A DNA stretch of 64,000 bases from Loktanella gaetbuli (GTDB lineage: Bacteria > Pseudomonadota > Alphaproteobacteria > Rhodobacterales > Rhodobacteraceae): contig NZ_JAJATZ010000001.1 in NCBI RefSeq assembly GCF_020531945.1, positions 661,451 through 725,450 of the forward strand, written 5' to 3'. This document shows positions 8,593 through 16,439 of this stretch, piece after piece (positions within the stretch are counted from its first letter, which is position 1; each line of letters begins with the position of its first letter). Under the pieces are notes generated by a model. That model was not told the DNA's origin and did not search any database. It saw nothing but the letters and a program-made list of their open reading frames with translations. Made by a program: the position numbers and the translations under genes.

Positions 8593-9194
8593 GCCCGTGT
8601 CCTCTCGCGGTGCTGCGCGTCGCTCAGATGATAGCGGGGGGCGATGAACATTTCCGCCCGCGTGATCCAGCCGCCTCTGCCGCCATCGCGACGGCGGGCG
8701 TATTTCCGGCTGGCGGGGCGCTGGTCCGCCAGCGCGTAATAATAATTGCGCCGCGCGATACCGTAGGCATCGACCAGATGATCCGGCGCGGCCTCCATCG
8801 CCCGCACAGCAGCGGTCGCAGTCTGTGCACCGATGACACCATCGACCTGAACATCCAGCCGCATCCGATTGAAAAGACGTTGCAAAATCTTGACCGCATT
8901 GTTGCCCGCATTGACATACATATCGAATACGCTGGCGTGCAACGCATCCGGCAAGGTGCCGATGCGGGGGGCCTCGAAATAGTGCTGGATATAGATCTGC
9001 ACGGCTCGGTCGCGACTGATCCGTCGCACGTCGGCTGCATCGACATCGCCGTCACCGTCCAGATCAAGTCCGAGCCGCCGCAGCGTGTGGATCGTCACAC
9101 CATGCTGCGTAGCCCCGCCGGGATCGTCGGGATCGTCGACGAAACCACCCTCGCGGGCGACGATTTCAGCCGCAATCTGTTCAACGCTCTGCAT
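8583..9194 (-). CDS. GH108 N-acetylmuramidase (endolysin) with EF-hand loop
   Basis: A 203-residue glycoside hydrolase family 108 protein. The N-terminus has the family signature EGGFVDDPDDPGGAT with the presumed catalytic Glu15, and a C-terminal peptidoglycan-binding-3-like part (DGVIGAQTATAAVRAM and onward). Residues 44-55 (DLDGDGDVDAAD) form a textbook calcium-binding EF-hand loop inside the hydrolase domain. ATG 9194 was chosen at MQSVEQIAAEIV; the frame is open to 9236. There is no obvious signal peptide, fitting a holin-dependent endolysin. It follows ccmE by 45 bases and overlaps the holin gene by 10. Confidence 0.88.
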   Translation of the reverse strand: MQSVEQIAAEIVAREGGFVDDPDDPGGATQHGVTIHTLRRLGLDLDGDGDVDAADVRRISRDRAVQIYIQHYFEAPRIGTLPDALHASVFDMYVNAGNNAVKILQRLFNRMRLDVQVDGVIGAQTATAAVRAMEAAPDHLVDAYGIARRNYYYALADQRPASRKYARRRDGGRGGWITRAEMFIAPRYHLSDAQHRERTRAWE

Positions 9195-9239
9195 TCGCGA
9201 TCCTCCTGCTGGGGTGCAGGCAGGATCAGCGGTCAAAGG

Positions 9240-9698
9240 TTAATTGGTTGCGACCTCAGCGCCCGGTTCCACGTAGGTGCCCTGTTCCTTGAGCGCGTCT
9301 ATGACCTCTTGCGGCATGTATTCCTCATCATGTCGCGCAAGGATTTCAATGGCTTCAAAGGTGCCGTTGATGTAACGGCCCTGCCCGACCATGCCCTGAC
9401 CTTCTTCAAAGAGATCCGGCAGGATACCGGTGTAGACGACCGGAATCGATGCACCACCATCGGTCACATTGAACGCAACCTGCGTGCCGGTGCCGCGCAC
9501 CAGCGTTCCGACCTCGACCAGACCGCCGATGCGGAACAACTCTGTCTCGCGCGGCGGGTCGGCGGCGACTTCTGACGGCGCGCGAAAGAACTGGAACGAT
9601 TCCTCTGGCAGCACCGCAAGCAAGCCAAGAACCGCCGCAACGCAGACACCGGACAGCGCCATCACCTGAATGCGCCGTTTTTTCTTGAGACCCTTCAT
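9240..9698 (-). CDS. ccmE: haem chaperone CcmE (CycJ)
   Basis: Membrane-anchored periplasmic haem chaperone that binds haem covalently and passes it to CcmF. A basic N-terminus is followed by one membrane anchor (about residues 11-30), then the OB-fold. The haem-binding motif LARHDEEYMP gives the conserved His123 and Tyr127. Length (152) is normal. Its start overlaps the argC stop by 4 bases, so argC and ccmE are coupled; ccmF lies beyond the three lysis genes, so they interrupt what would otherwise be adjacent ccm genes. Confidence 0.96.
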   Translation of the reverse strand: MKGLKKKRRIQVMALSGVCVAAVLGLLAVLPEESFQFFRAPSEVAADPPRETELFRIGGLVEVGTLVRGTGTQVAFNVTDGGASIPVVYTGILPDLFEEGQGMVGQGRYINGTFEAIEILARHDEEYMPQEVIDALKEQGTYVEPGAEVATN

Positions 9699-10723
9699 GG
9701 GAACACCGGGGCCATCATCAGACCCTCCGTTTCCGGCAGACCCAGCATCAGGTTGGCGTTCTGCAACGCCTGCCCTGACGACCCCTTGGTCAGGTTGTCC
9801 AGCGATGCGATCACCTGCGCGCGCCCGGCGATGCGGTCAGCCACGACGCCGATATGGCAGAAATTGCTGGCGCGGATGTGTTTGATGGACGGATGCTGTC
9901 CCATGGGCAAAACCTCGATGAATGGCTCTTTGGCGTAGGCGTCAGAGAGGGTTTGGTGGATCGTTGCAGCGTCACCCTTGACCGATATGGTGGCCAGGAT
10001 ACCGCGGTTTGCGGGGATCAGATGCGGCGTGAACTGCACGCGCACATCGCGCCCTGCGATGGCGGAAAATTCCTGATCGAATTCGCCCAGATGCCGGTGG
10101 GTGCCGCCGACGGCATAGGCATGCGCGCCTTCGGACAGTTCCGCGTGCAGCAGGTTTTCCTTGAGCGCGCGCCCCGCGCCCGACACGGCCGCCAACAGAT
10201 TTATGTTGATGTCGTCCAGGTCGATAACACCCGTCGCGATCAGCGGACGCAGCGCGTATTGGCCTGTCGCCGCATTGCATCCGGTGCCCGCCACCAGACG
10301 GGCTGTGCGGATCTGGTCACGGTAGAATTCGGTCAGGCCGTAGACGGCCTCTTTTTGCAATTCTGGCGCGGCGTGGGGCTTGCCGTACCATTTTTCATAG
10401 GCCGCCGGGTCACGCAGACGGAAATCGGCAGACAGGTCGACGATTTTCAGATTCGACGGCAGCGCCTTGATGACCGCCTGAGAGGTCGCATGGGGCAGCG
10501 CGCAGAACACCAGATCGACGCCGGACAGATCCATGTCCTCGATTGTGGTCAGGCGCGGCAGATCAAGGTGGCGCAAATGCGGAAACACATCCGCCATTGC
10601 CATCCCGGCCTTGGAATTGCCGGACAGGCCGGTGATGGCCAGCGACGGGTGCGTGGCGATCAGGCGCACAAGCTCTGCACCAGTGTATCCGGATGCGCCC
10701 AGAATGGCGACGTTATGGGTCAT
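9695..10723 (-). CDS. argC: N-acetyl-gamma-glutamyl-phosphate reductase
   Basis: NADPH-dependent third step of arginine biosynthesis. The N-terminal Rossmann motif is GASGYTGAELVRL (residues 9-21) and the catalytic Cys149 lies in AGTGCNAATGQY. The 342-residue length fits the common type 1 enzyme. It shares a 4-base overlap with ccmE, a coupling of unrelated functions. murI lies 53 bases upstream on the same strand and may be part of the transcript. Confidence 0.96.
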   Translation of the reverse strand: MTHNVAILGASGYTGAELVRLIATHPSLAITGLSGNSKAGMAMADVFPHLRHLDLPRLTTIEDMDLSGVDLVFCALPHATSQAVIKALPSNLKIVDLSADFRLRDPAAYEKWYGKPHAAPELQKEAVYGLTEFYRDQIRTARLVAGTGCNAATGQYALRPLIATGVIDLDDININLLAAVSGAGRALKENLLHAELSEGAHAYAVGGTHRHLGEFDQEFSAIAGRDVRVQFTPHLIPANRGILATISVKGDAATIHQTLSDAYAKEPFIEVLPMGQHPSIKHIRASNFCHIGVVADRIAGRAQVIASLDNLTKGSSGQALQNANLMLGLPETEGLMMAPVFP

Positions 10724-10775
10724 GTCATGGTCTCCCTTGTGGGATCAAATAGGGACGCGGCGCGCCCGCTTCAAT

Positions 10776-11588
10776 TCACGCTTTGGCAAAGGTGATCGGA
10801 TGTCGCAGGAACTGCATCGCACGGTCCGATACCTTTTTCGGATCACCGGACGTCAGGAATTTCGAGGTCATGCCCTTGCCCACCATTTCAGGGCGTCGGT
10901 CGAGGTAATGCGCAAGGCTCTCGGCCACCAGATTTGCCTGGCTGAACACCTTGACCCCGGCACCCAGCGCATCCTGAAACACCTCTGCCATCAAGGGGTA
11001 GTGGGTGCAGCCCAGCATCGCGGCATCGGGGTCAGGCATCTTGCGTTTCAGCGCATCCACATGGCTGCGCACCAGCGCCTCGGCCAGAATGAAATCGCCG
11101 TCCTCGATGGCGTCGACGACACCGCCACAGGCCTGTGCCTCGACATCGACACCGATGGCGCGGAATGCCAACTCGCGCTGAAACGCACGACTGCGCACCG
11201 TGGCGGGCGTGGCAAAGAGTGCCACATGTTTCACCTCGACCTCGCGCGGCGGGGAATTGTCGCCCCATTCGCGTTCGGTCAGCGCCTCGATCAATGGCAC
11301 GAACACACCCAACACGCGCTTGTCCTTGGGCACCCAGCCTTCTTGCATCCGGCGAAGTGCGGCAGCACTGGCCGTGTTGCAGGCGAGGATCACCAGATCG
11401 CACCCCTCGTCGAACAGACGCTGCGTGGCACGGGTGGTCAGGTCATAGATATCGTCCGCGTCACGCACGCCGTATGGCGCGTTGGCACTGTCACCCAGAT
11501 AGACAAGCGGCAAATCGGGCAACCGCTTGGAAATTGCGTCAAGAACGGTCAGCCCGCCCAGTCCGCTGTCGAAAATACCCACTGCCAT
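10776..11588 (-). CDS. murI: glutamate racemase
   Basis: Converts L- to D-glutamate for peptidoglycan. Diagnostic motifs are GIFDSGLGGLTV at the N-terminus, GDSANAPYG, the first catalytic Cys in LACNTASA, and the second in LGCTHYPL. ATG 11588 gives 270 residues and begins at MAVGIFDSG, matching the family; the open frame extends to 11642 in unconserved sequence. It heads a leftward run of genes ending with the ccm cluster. Confidence 0.95.
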   Translation of the reverse strand: MAVGIFDSGLGGLTVLDAISKRLPDLPLVYLGDSANAPYGVRDADDIYDLTTRATQRLFDEGCDLVILACNTASAAALRRMQEGWVPKDKRVLGVFVPLIEALTEREWGDNSPPREVEVKHVALFATPATVRSRAFQRELAFRAIGVDVEAQACGGVVDAIEDGDFILAEALVRSHVDALKRKMPDPDAAMLGCTHYPLMAEVFQDALGAGVKVFSQANLVAESLAHYLDRRPEMVGKGMTSKFLTSGDPKKVSDRAMQFLRHPITFAKA

Positions 11589-11717
11589 TGCCGTACCCTC
11601 TGTGCCGGGCCCGCGCCAATCGTGGCGCGGACGTGTTTGCATCAGCCATACGTCGGTTGACGCCAGAAATCCATGCAGGGTTTTGCACGGTGACGGGAAA
11701 ATGCGGACGGCAGCGAC

Positions 11718-14700
11718 CTATTCCGCGGCCACCTGCTGATCTGGACGGGCGATGGCCGCCAGCAGCATCTCGCGTGTCTTTTCCGCCTTGGACGCATTGG
11801 CATGTTTGACGGGACCGAAACCGCGAATGTCCAGCGGCAGACGTGCCAGCGCAATCGTGGCGTCACTGACCGGCAGGTCGGCGATGTGGGTCATATCGGC
11901 CTCGTATTGCGCAATCAACGCCCGTTCCATCCGCCGTTCCGCAGTCCGACCGAATGGATCAAGTGGTGTGCCGCGCAGCACCTTGAGCCGTGCAAGCAGC
12001 GGAAAGGCACGCGCCATCGCGGCCCCGAACTCTCGTTTCACGGGTCGCCCATCAGCACCGGTTTTCGTCAGCATCGGCGGCGCAAGGTGATAGGTCAGCG
12101 ACACATCCCCGTCAAAGGCCGCGCGCGCCTTGGCCTCGGTATCGCGCAACAAGCGGGCGACTTCGTATTCGTCTTTGTAGGCCAGCAGTTTGTGATAACC
12201 CAGCGCCACTGCCTCACGCATCGCGGGGTCACTGAAACGATCCACCATCCGCAGATAGCGTTTCGCCAACCGCTTGTTCTGGTAGGCGGTCAGGTGATCG
12301 ACGCGGAATGCGATCCGGTCGTCCAGCGATTTGGGCAATGCGACGACCTGCGGTTCCGACACCCGCGCGGCCCGTTCAGGGTGCAGCACCGCCCAGCGCC
12401 CAAGGTCGAACGCCTGTTTGTTGCGGTCCACGGCCGCACCGTTCAGTTCAATGGCACGCAGAATGGCGTCCAGCGACACCGGGATCGCGCCCATCTGCCA
12501 GGCCGCACCAAAGATCATCATGTTCGAATAGATGCTGTCGCCCATCGTCGCTTTGGCCAGTTCGGTCGCGTCGAACAGCGCCACCTTGTCCTGCAACCGC
12601 CGCGTCAGGCTTAGTTTCAATTCGTCCACGGGCAGTTGAAATTCCGTGTTGCGGGTGAAATCGCCGGTGATGATTTCATGCGCGTTCACGACCCCGCGCG
12701 TGCGCCCGGTTTTCATCAGGCCCAGCGTCTTGGCCCCTGCACTGACCACCAGATCGCCACCGATCAGCGCGTCGCATTCGCCCGTGGCCACGCGGATCGC
12801 GCTGATATCCTCGGGCCGCTCTGCCAGGCGGCAATGAATGTGCACGGCCCCACCCTTTTGCGCGAGGCCGGCCATTTCCATCATGCCAGCGCCCTTGCCG
12901 TCCAGATGCGCCGCCATCGCCAGCACGGCCCCAATCGTGACGACACCCGTGCCGCCCACACCGGTGATCACGACGTTATGGGTGCCATTGATCGCAGGCA
13001 AATCCGCCAACGGCAGGTCGCCCACATCCACGGTCGTTGTCGCGGCCTTTTTCAACTGCGCGCCTGCGACGGTCACAAAGGACGGACAGAACCCTTTGAC
13101 GCAGGAAAAGTCCTTGTTGCAGGACGATTGGTCGATGGCGCGTTTGCGGCCCAGTTCGGTTTCAACCGGGACGATCGATACGCAGTTCGATTGCACACCG
13201 CAGTCGCCGCAGCCTTCGCAGACGTCCGTGTTGATGAACACGCGTTTGTCGGGGTCGGGAAACTGGCCACGCTTGCGGCGCCGGCGTTTTTCGGCGGCAC
13301 AGGTCTGGATGTAGACCAAGGCGCTGACGCCCTTGACCTGCGCCAGTTCCGCCTGCACGCGCGGCAGTTCTGACCGTTCCGCCAGCGGCACACCGCTGGG
13401 AAAGTGGGATGCATCCACGTCCTCTTTTTCGTCATAGACCACGCGCACGTCGCGCACGCCCATCGCCAGCAGTTCGCGCACGATCTGCTCGGCCGTCAGA
13501 CCGCCGTCGTTACCTTGTCCGCCCGTCATCGCAACCGCGTCATTATAGAGGATCTTGTAGGTGATCGTCGTCCCCGCCATCAGGGCAAAGCGGATCGCCT
13601 GCACGCCGGAGTGGTTGTACGTCCCATCACCGAGGTTCTGGAACACATGGCCCGTCTTGCTGAACGGGGCCTCACCGACCCAGTTCGCGCCCTCGCCGCC
13701 CATCTGGGTGAAACCAACGGTGTCGCGGTCCATCCATTGCACCATGTAGTGACAGCCGATGCCCGCATAGGCGCGCGATCCCTCCGGCACCTTGGTGCTG
13801 GAATTATGCGGACAGCCCGAACAGAAATACGGCAAGCGTGCCGCGATTTCCGGCACATTGTCGGCGCGGCGCGCCTCTGCCAGCGCATCCAACCCCTGCA
13901 TCACACCGTCCGAGGCGCAGCCTTCTTCGACCAGGATGCCGCCCAGTTTTTCCGCGATCCAGATCGGGTCCAGCGCATAGCGCGTCGGAAAAATCTCTTC
14001 GCGGCGACCGGCAGAATGTTCATCGCCCTTGTGCCAGCCGTACACCCGGGTGTTGGTGTCGTCGAACAGCGCCTCCTTGACCTGCACCTCGATCAGCTTG
14101 CGTTTTTCCTCGACCACGACCACCAGATCGAGACCTGCCGCAAAATCGTGAAATCCCGCCATGTCCAACGGCCAGACCTGACCGACCTTGTAGGTGGTGA
14201 TACCCAGACGCTCGGCCTCTTGCGCGTCGATGCCCAGCAGGGACAGGGCGTGCTGCAAATCCAACCAGTTCTTGCCCGCGGCGACAAAACCGATCTTGGC
14301 ACCGTGCTTGCCCCACTTGCGCTGATCCATCTTGTTGGCCCGGCTGAACGCCTCTGCCGCGAACCGTTTATGGTCGATCATGCGTGCCTCTTGGGCGACG
14401 GGTGTATCGACAAGGCGAATGTTCAGACCCTCGGGCGGCAGGGCCAGGTCGGGTGTCACGAATGACAGCCAGTGCGGATCGCCGTCCACGACAGAGGTGA
14501 CCTCGATCGTGTCCTTCATCGTCTTGAGACCGACCCAGACACCGGCATAGCGCGACAGCGCCCAGGCATAGAGGCCGTAGTCCAGCACCTCCTGGACACC
14601 GGCAGGGCTGACAATCGGCATGTAGGCGTCGATCATCGCGAAGTCGGACTGATGCAGCGTGGTGCTGGATTCACCCGTGTGGTCGTCACCCATCGCCATG

Positions 14701-15122
14701 ATGACACCACCGTGGGGCGATGTGCCCGCCATGTTGGCATGCCGCATCACATCGCCGGACCGGTCCACACCCGGCCCCTTGCCGTACCACAGGCCGAACA
14801 CGCCGTCGTATTTCCCCTCGCCGCGCAGCTCGGCTTGCTGACTACCCCAGAGTGCGGTTGCCGCCAGATCCTCGTTCAGGCCAGGCTGAAACGTCACTTG
14901 GGCGTCAGTCAGTGATTTGGCCGCACGCGCCATCTGCATGTCCACAGCGCCCAGCGGCGAGCCACGATATCCGGTCACATAACCGGCGGTGTTCAGCCCA
15001 GCGCGTGCATCACGTGCCCGCTGCATGAGCATCAACCGCACCAGTGCCTGTGTTCCGTTCAGCAACACATGCCGCTTGGACAGATCAAACCGATCGTTTA
15101 GCGAAATATCTTGACGTGTCAT
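11718..15122 (-). CDS. fused indolepyruvate:ferredoxin oxidoreductase
   Basis: A single 1134-residue chain combining the TPP-binding alpha part and the beta/gamma part of 2-oxoacid:ferredoxin oxidoreductases. It oxidatively decarboxylates aryl pyruvates, from aromatic amino acid transamination, to acyl-CoA. The motif CSGCPHNSSTK is near residue 434, and cysteine-rich Fe-S sequences CEGCGDC and CVKGFCPSF lie at about 634-675. A gamma-type domain begins near 718 (GVGGTGVVTIG). The fused form is widespread in aerobic proteobacteria. It is transcribed divergently from a LysR gene with an inverted repeat between them, suggesting specific regulation. Confidence 0.93.
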   Translation of the reverse strand: MTRQDISLNDRFDLSKRHVLLNGTQALVRLMLMQRARDARAGLNTAGYVTGYRGSPLGAVDMQMARAAKSLTDAQVTFQPGLNEDLAATALWGSQQAELRGEGKYDGVFGLWYGKGPGVDRSGDVMRHANMAGTSPHGGVIMAMGDDHTGESSTTLHQSDFAMIDAYMPIVSPAGVQEVLDYGLYAWALSRYAGVWVGLKTMKDTIEVTSVVDGDPHWLSFVTPDLALPPEGLNIRLVDTPVAQEARMIDHKRFAAEAFSRANKMDQRKWGKHGAKIGFVAAGKNWLDLQHALSLLGIDAQEAERLGITTYKVGQVWPLDMAGFHDFAAGLDLVVVVEEKRKLIEVQVKEALFDDTNTRVYGWHKGDEHSAGRREEIFPTRYALDPIWIAEKLGGILVEEGCASDGVMQGLDALAEARRADNVPEIAARLPYFCSGCPHNSSTKVPEGSRAYAGIGCHYMVQWMDRDTVGFTQMGGEGANWVGEAPFSKTGHVFQNLGDGTYNHSGVQAIRFALMAGTTITYKILYNDAVAMTGGQGNDGGLTAEQIVRELLAMGVRDVRVVYDEKEDVDASHFPSGVPLAERSELPRVQAELAQVKGVSALVYIQTCAAEKRRRRKRGQFPDPDKRVFINTDVCEGCGDCGVQSNCVSIVPVETELGRKRAIDQSSCNKDFSCVKGFCPSFVTVAGAQLKKAATTTVDVGDLPLADLPAINGTHNVVITGVGGTGVVTIGAVLAMAAHLDGKGAGMMEMAGLAQKGGAVHIHCRLAERPEDISAIRVATGECDALIGGDLVVSAGAKTLGLMKTGRTRGVVNAHEIITGDFTRNTEFQLPVDELKLSLTRRLQDKVALFDATELAKATMGDSIYSNMMIFGAAWQMGAIPVSLDAILRAIELNGAAVDRNKQAFDLGRWAVLHPERAARVSEPQVVALPKSLDDRIAFRVDHLTAYQNKRLAKRYLRMVDRFSDPAMREAVALGYHKLLAYKDEYEVARLLRDTEAKARAAFDGDVSLTYHLAPPMLTKTGADGRPVKREFGAAMARAFPLLARLKVLRGTPLDPFGRTAERRMERALIAQYEADMTHIADLPVSDATIALARLPLDIRGFGPVKHANASKAEKTREMLLAAIARPDQQVAAE

Positions 15123-15149
15123 GCAAACCTCCCTGCAATATAGGCATCT

Positions 15150-15170
15150 TAGGTCACATTTGCTGACCTA
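15150..15170. promoter_or_regulatory. inverted repeat in the divergent LysR/oxidoreductase promoter
   Basis: TAGGTCA (15150-15156), a 7-base spacer, and TGACCTA (15164-15170) form a perfect 7-bp inverted repeat 28 bases upstream of the oxidoreductase start. It contains a T-N11-A type core, as LysR operators do, and lies between the divergent regulator and target. Binding is inferred. Confidence 0.5.
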
Positions 15171-15268
15171 CAAAGAATAATTCCGAGGGCGGCTTTGATT
15201 GTATATTTAACAGAGTCAGCGTAACCAAGTTTCAAACTACAAATAATTTAAGGCACTACGGGCGGGTC

Positions 15269-16177
15269 ATGGACTGGGATAAGCTTCGAATATTTCACGC
15301 GGTTGCGGATGCGGGGTCACTGACCCATGCAGGCGATGTCCTGCACCTGTCGCAATCGGCGGTCAGCCGCCAGATCCGCGCCCTCGAAGAGACGCTGAAC
15401 ACCACGCTTTTCCACCGTCATGCGCGTGGACTGATTCTCACCGAACAGGGTGAACTGCTGTTCGATGCCACGAAATCCATGAACCGCCGCCTTGACGCGG
15501 CCGCAGCCCGCATTCGTGACAGCGAAGAAGAGGTGTTCGGGGAATTGCGCGTCACCACGACCACCGGTTTCGGCACTCTCTGGCTCGCCCCGCGCCTGCC
15601 CAAACTCTACGAGATGTATCCCGACATCAAGATCGACCTGATGCTCGAGGAACGTGTGCTGGATCTGCCCATGCGCGAGGCAGATGTCGCCATCCGCATG
15701 AAGGAACCGTCACAGGCAGACTTGATCCGCAAACGCCTGATGAGTGTGCGCATGCGTCTGTACGCAACACAAGCCTACCTCGACCAGCGCCGCCCGCTGG
15801 ACAATATCACCGACATTTCGAACCATCGCCTGATCTGCCAACAGCTGTCGTCGACCCAGGTCAGCGCCGGTGCCACGCTGATCCATCACTTGCTGTCACA
15901 TGAGGTGACGTCGATCTTTACGGTGAACAACTATTACGGCGTCCTGCAGGGCGTCATCAACAACCTCGGCGTCGGCGTCCTGCCTGACTATGTGGTGCAG
16001 GATTTCCCCCACCTCGTACGCTGCTTGCCATCCCTCGAAAGCGGCGAGGTTCCCGTCTTCCTCGCCTACCCCGAGGAATTGCGGCAGTCGAAACGGATCA
16101 TGGCGTTTCGGGATTTCGTTCAGGACGAAATCTTCGCCCATCGCAGATCACTGGCAGAGCTGGGGCGCGAAGACTAA
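15269..16177 (+). CDS. LysR-family transcriptional regulator
   Basis: A 302-residue LysR-type regulator. The N-terminal winged helix-turn-helix (about residues 1-60) shows AGDVLHLSQSAVSRQIRALEETL and LFHRHARGLILTEQG. The C-terminal periplasmic-binding-like effector domain runs from about residue 90 to 290. ATG 15269 follows a short GGGCGGG purine stretch. It is divergent from the indolepyruvate oxidoreductase, its most probable target; the effector is unknown. A candidate small RNA gene follows downstream. Confidence 0.92.
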   Translation: MDWDKLRIFHAVADAGSLTHAGDVLHLSQSAVSRQIRALEETLNTTLFHRHARGLILTEQGELLFDATKSMNRRLDAAAARIRDSEEEVFGELRVTTTTGFGTLWLAPRLPKLYEMYPDIKIDLMLEERVLDLPMREADVAIRMKEPSQADLIRKRLMSVRMRLYATQAYLDQRRPLDNITDISNHRLICQQLSSTQVSAGATLIHHLLSHEVTSIFTVNNYYGVLQGVINNLGVGVLPDYVVQDFPHLVRCLPSLESGEVPVFLAYPEELRQSKRIMAFRDFVQDEIFAHRRSLAELGRED

Positions 16178-16244
16178 ACCTCAGCGAGTGTTGCGCCATG
16201 CACGCATCACATAGCGGGTCTGCACGCGCGCGTATGGTTTTTTC

Positions 16245-16273
16245 TTGATCGCTTAATCCTTGCGCCCTATCTG
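16245..16273 (+). promoter_or_regulatory. sigma70-type promoter of the candidate sRNA
   Basis: TTGATC (16245-16250) and TATCTG (16268-16273) are separated by exactly 17 bases. The predicted start, 7-8 bases downstream at about 16280, coincides with the first stem of the proposed RNA. Confidence 0.5.
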
Positions 16274-16279
16274 CTGAAA

Positions 16280-16357
16280 CAGAGGCAAAAACATCATTTG
16301 GTGTGCCTCTACCTCCCTGTTGGACTGCGCCGGGCCTTTGTGCCCGGCATTTTTTTG
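16280..16357 (+). ncRNA. candidate small RNA, two hairpins with a CCUCCC linker
   Basis: Not matched to a named family. The sequence shows a stem AGAGGC/GCCTCT (16281-16286 and 16305-16310) with an inner CATC/GGTG stem. A linker with ACCTCCCTGTTGG follows, resembling an anti-Shine-Dalgarno sequence. It ends in a strong intrinsic terminator GCCGGGC/GCCCGGC (16329-16335 and 16342-16348) with seven T residues. A good promoter sits at the right distance upstream. No plausible protein is encoded in the 262 bases between the LysR gene and purL. Stress-induced CCUCCUCCC-motif RNAs of Rhodobacter are a possible comparison. The alternative is a terminator plus leader of no special function. Confidence 0.55.
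16329..16356 (+). terminator. intrinsic terminator of the sRNA
   Basis: GCCGGGC (16329-16335), a 6-base loop and GCCCGGC (16342-16348), followed by ATTTTTTT. It is 150 bases past the LysR stop, so it fits the small RNA better than the regulator, and it ends before purL. Confidence 0.85.
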
Positions 16358-16439
16358 CCTGAAGCGCGGCCCAAGGATCACCTTCCCCTTCGTCCCAGCC
16401 TCCCCTAAAAGGCACAGAACAGCTCGTGGGGAATCTTTT

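Noticed and set aside
12636..14465. Plus-strand ORFs over the indolepyruvate oxidoreductase
   Set aside because: Antisense to a protein with clear Fe-S and TPP motifs throughout.
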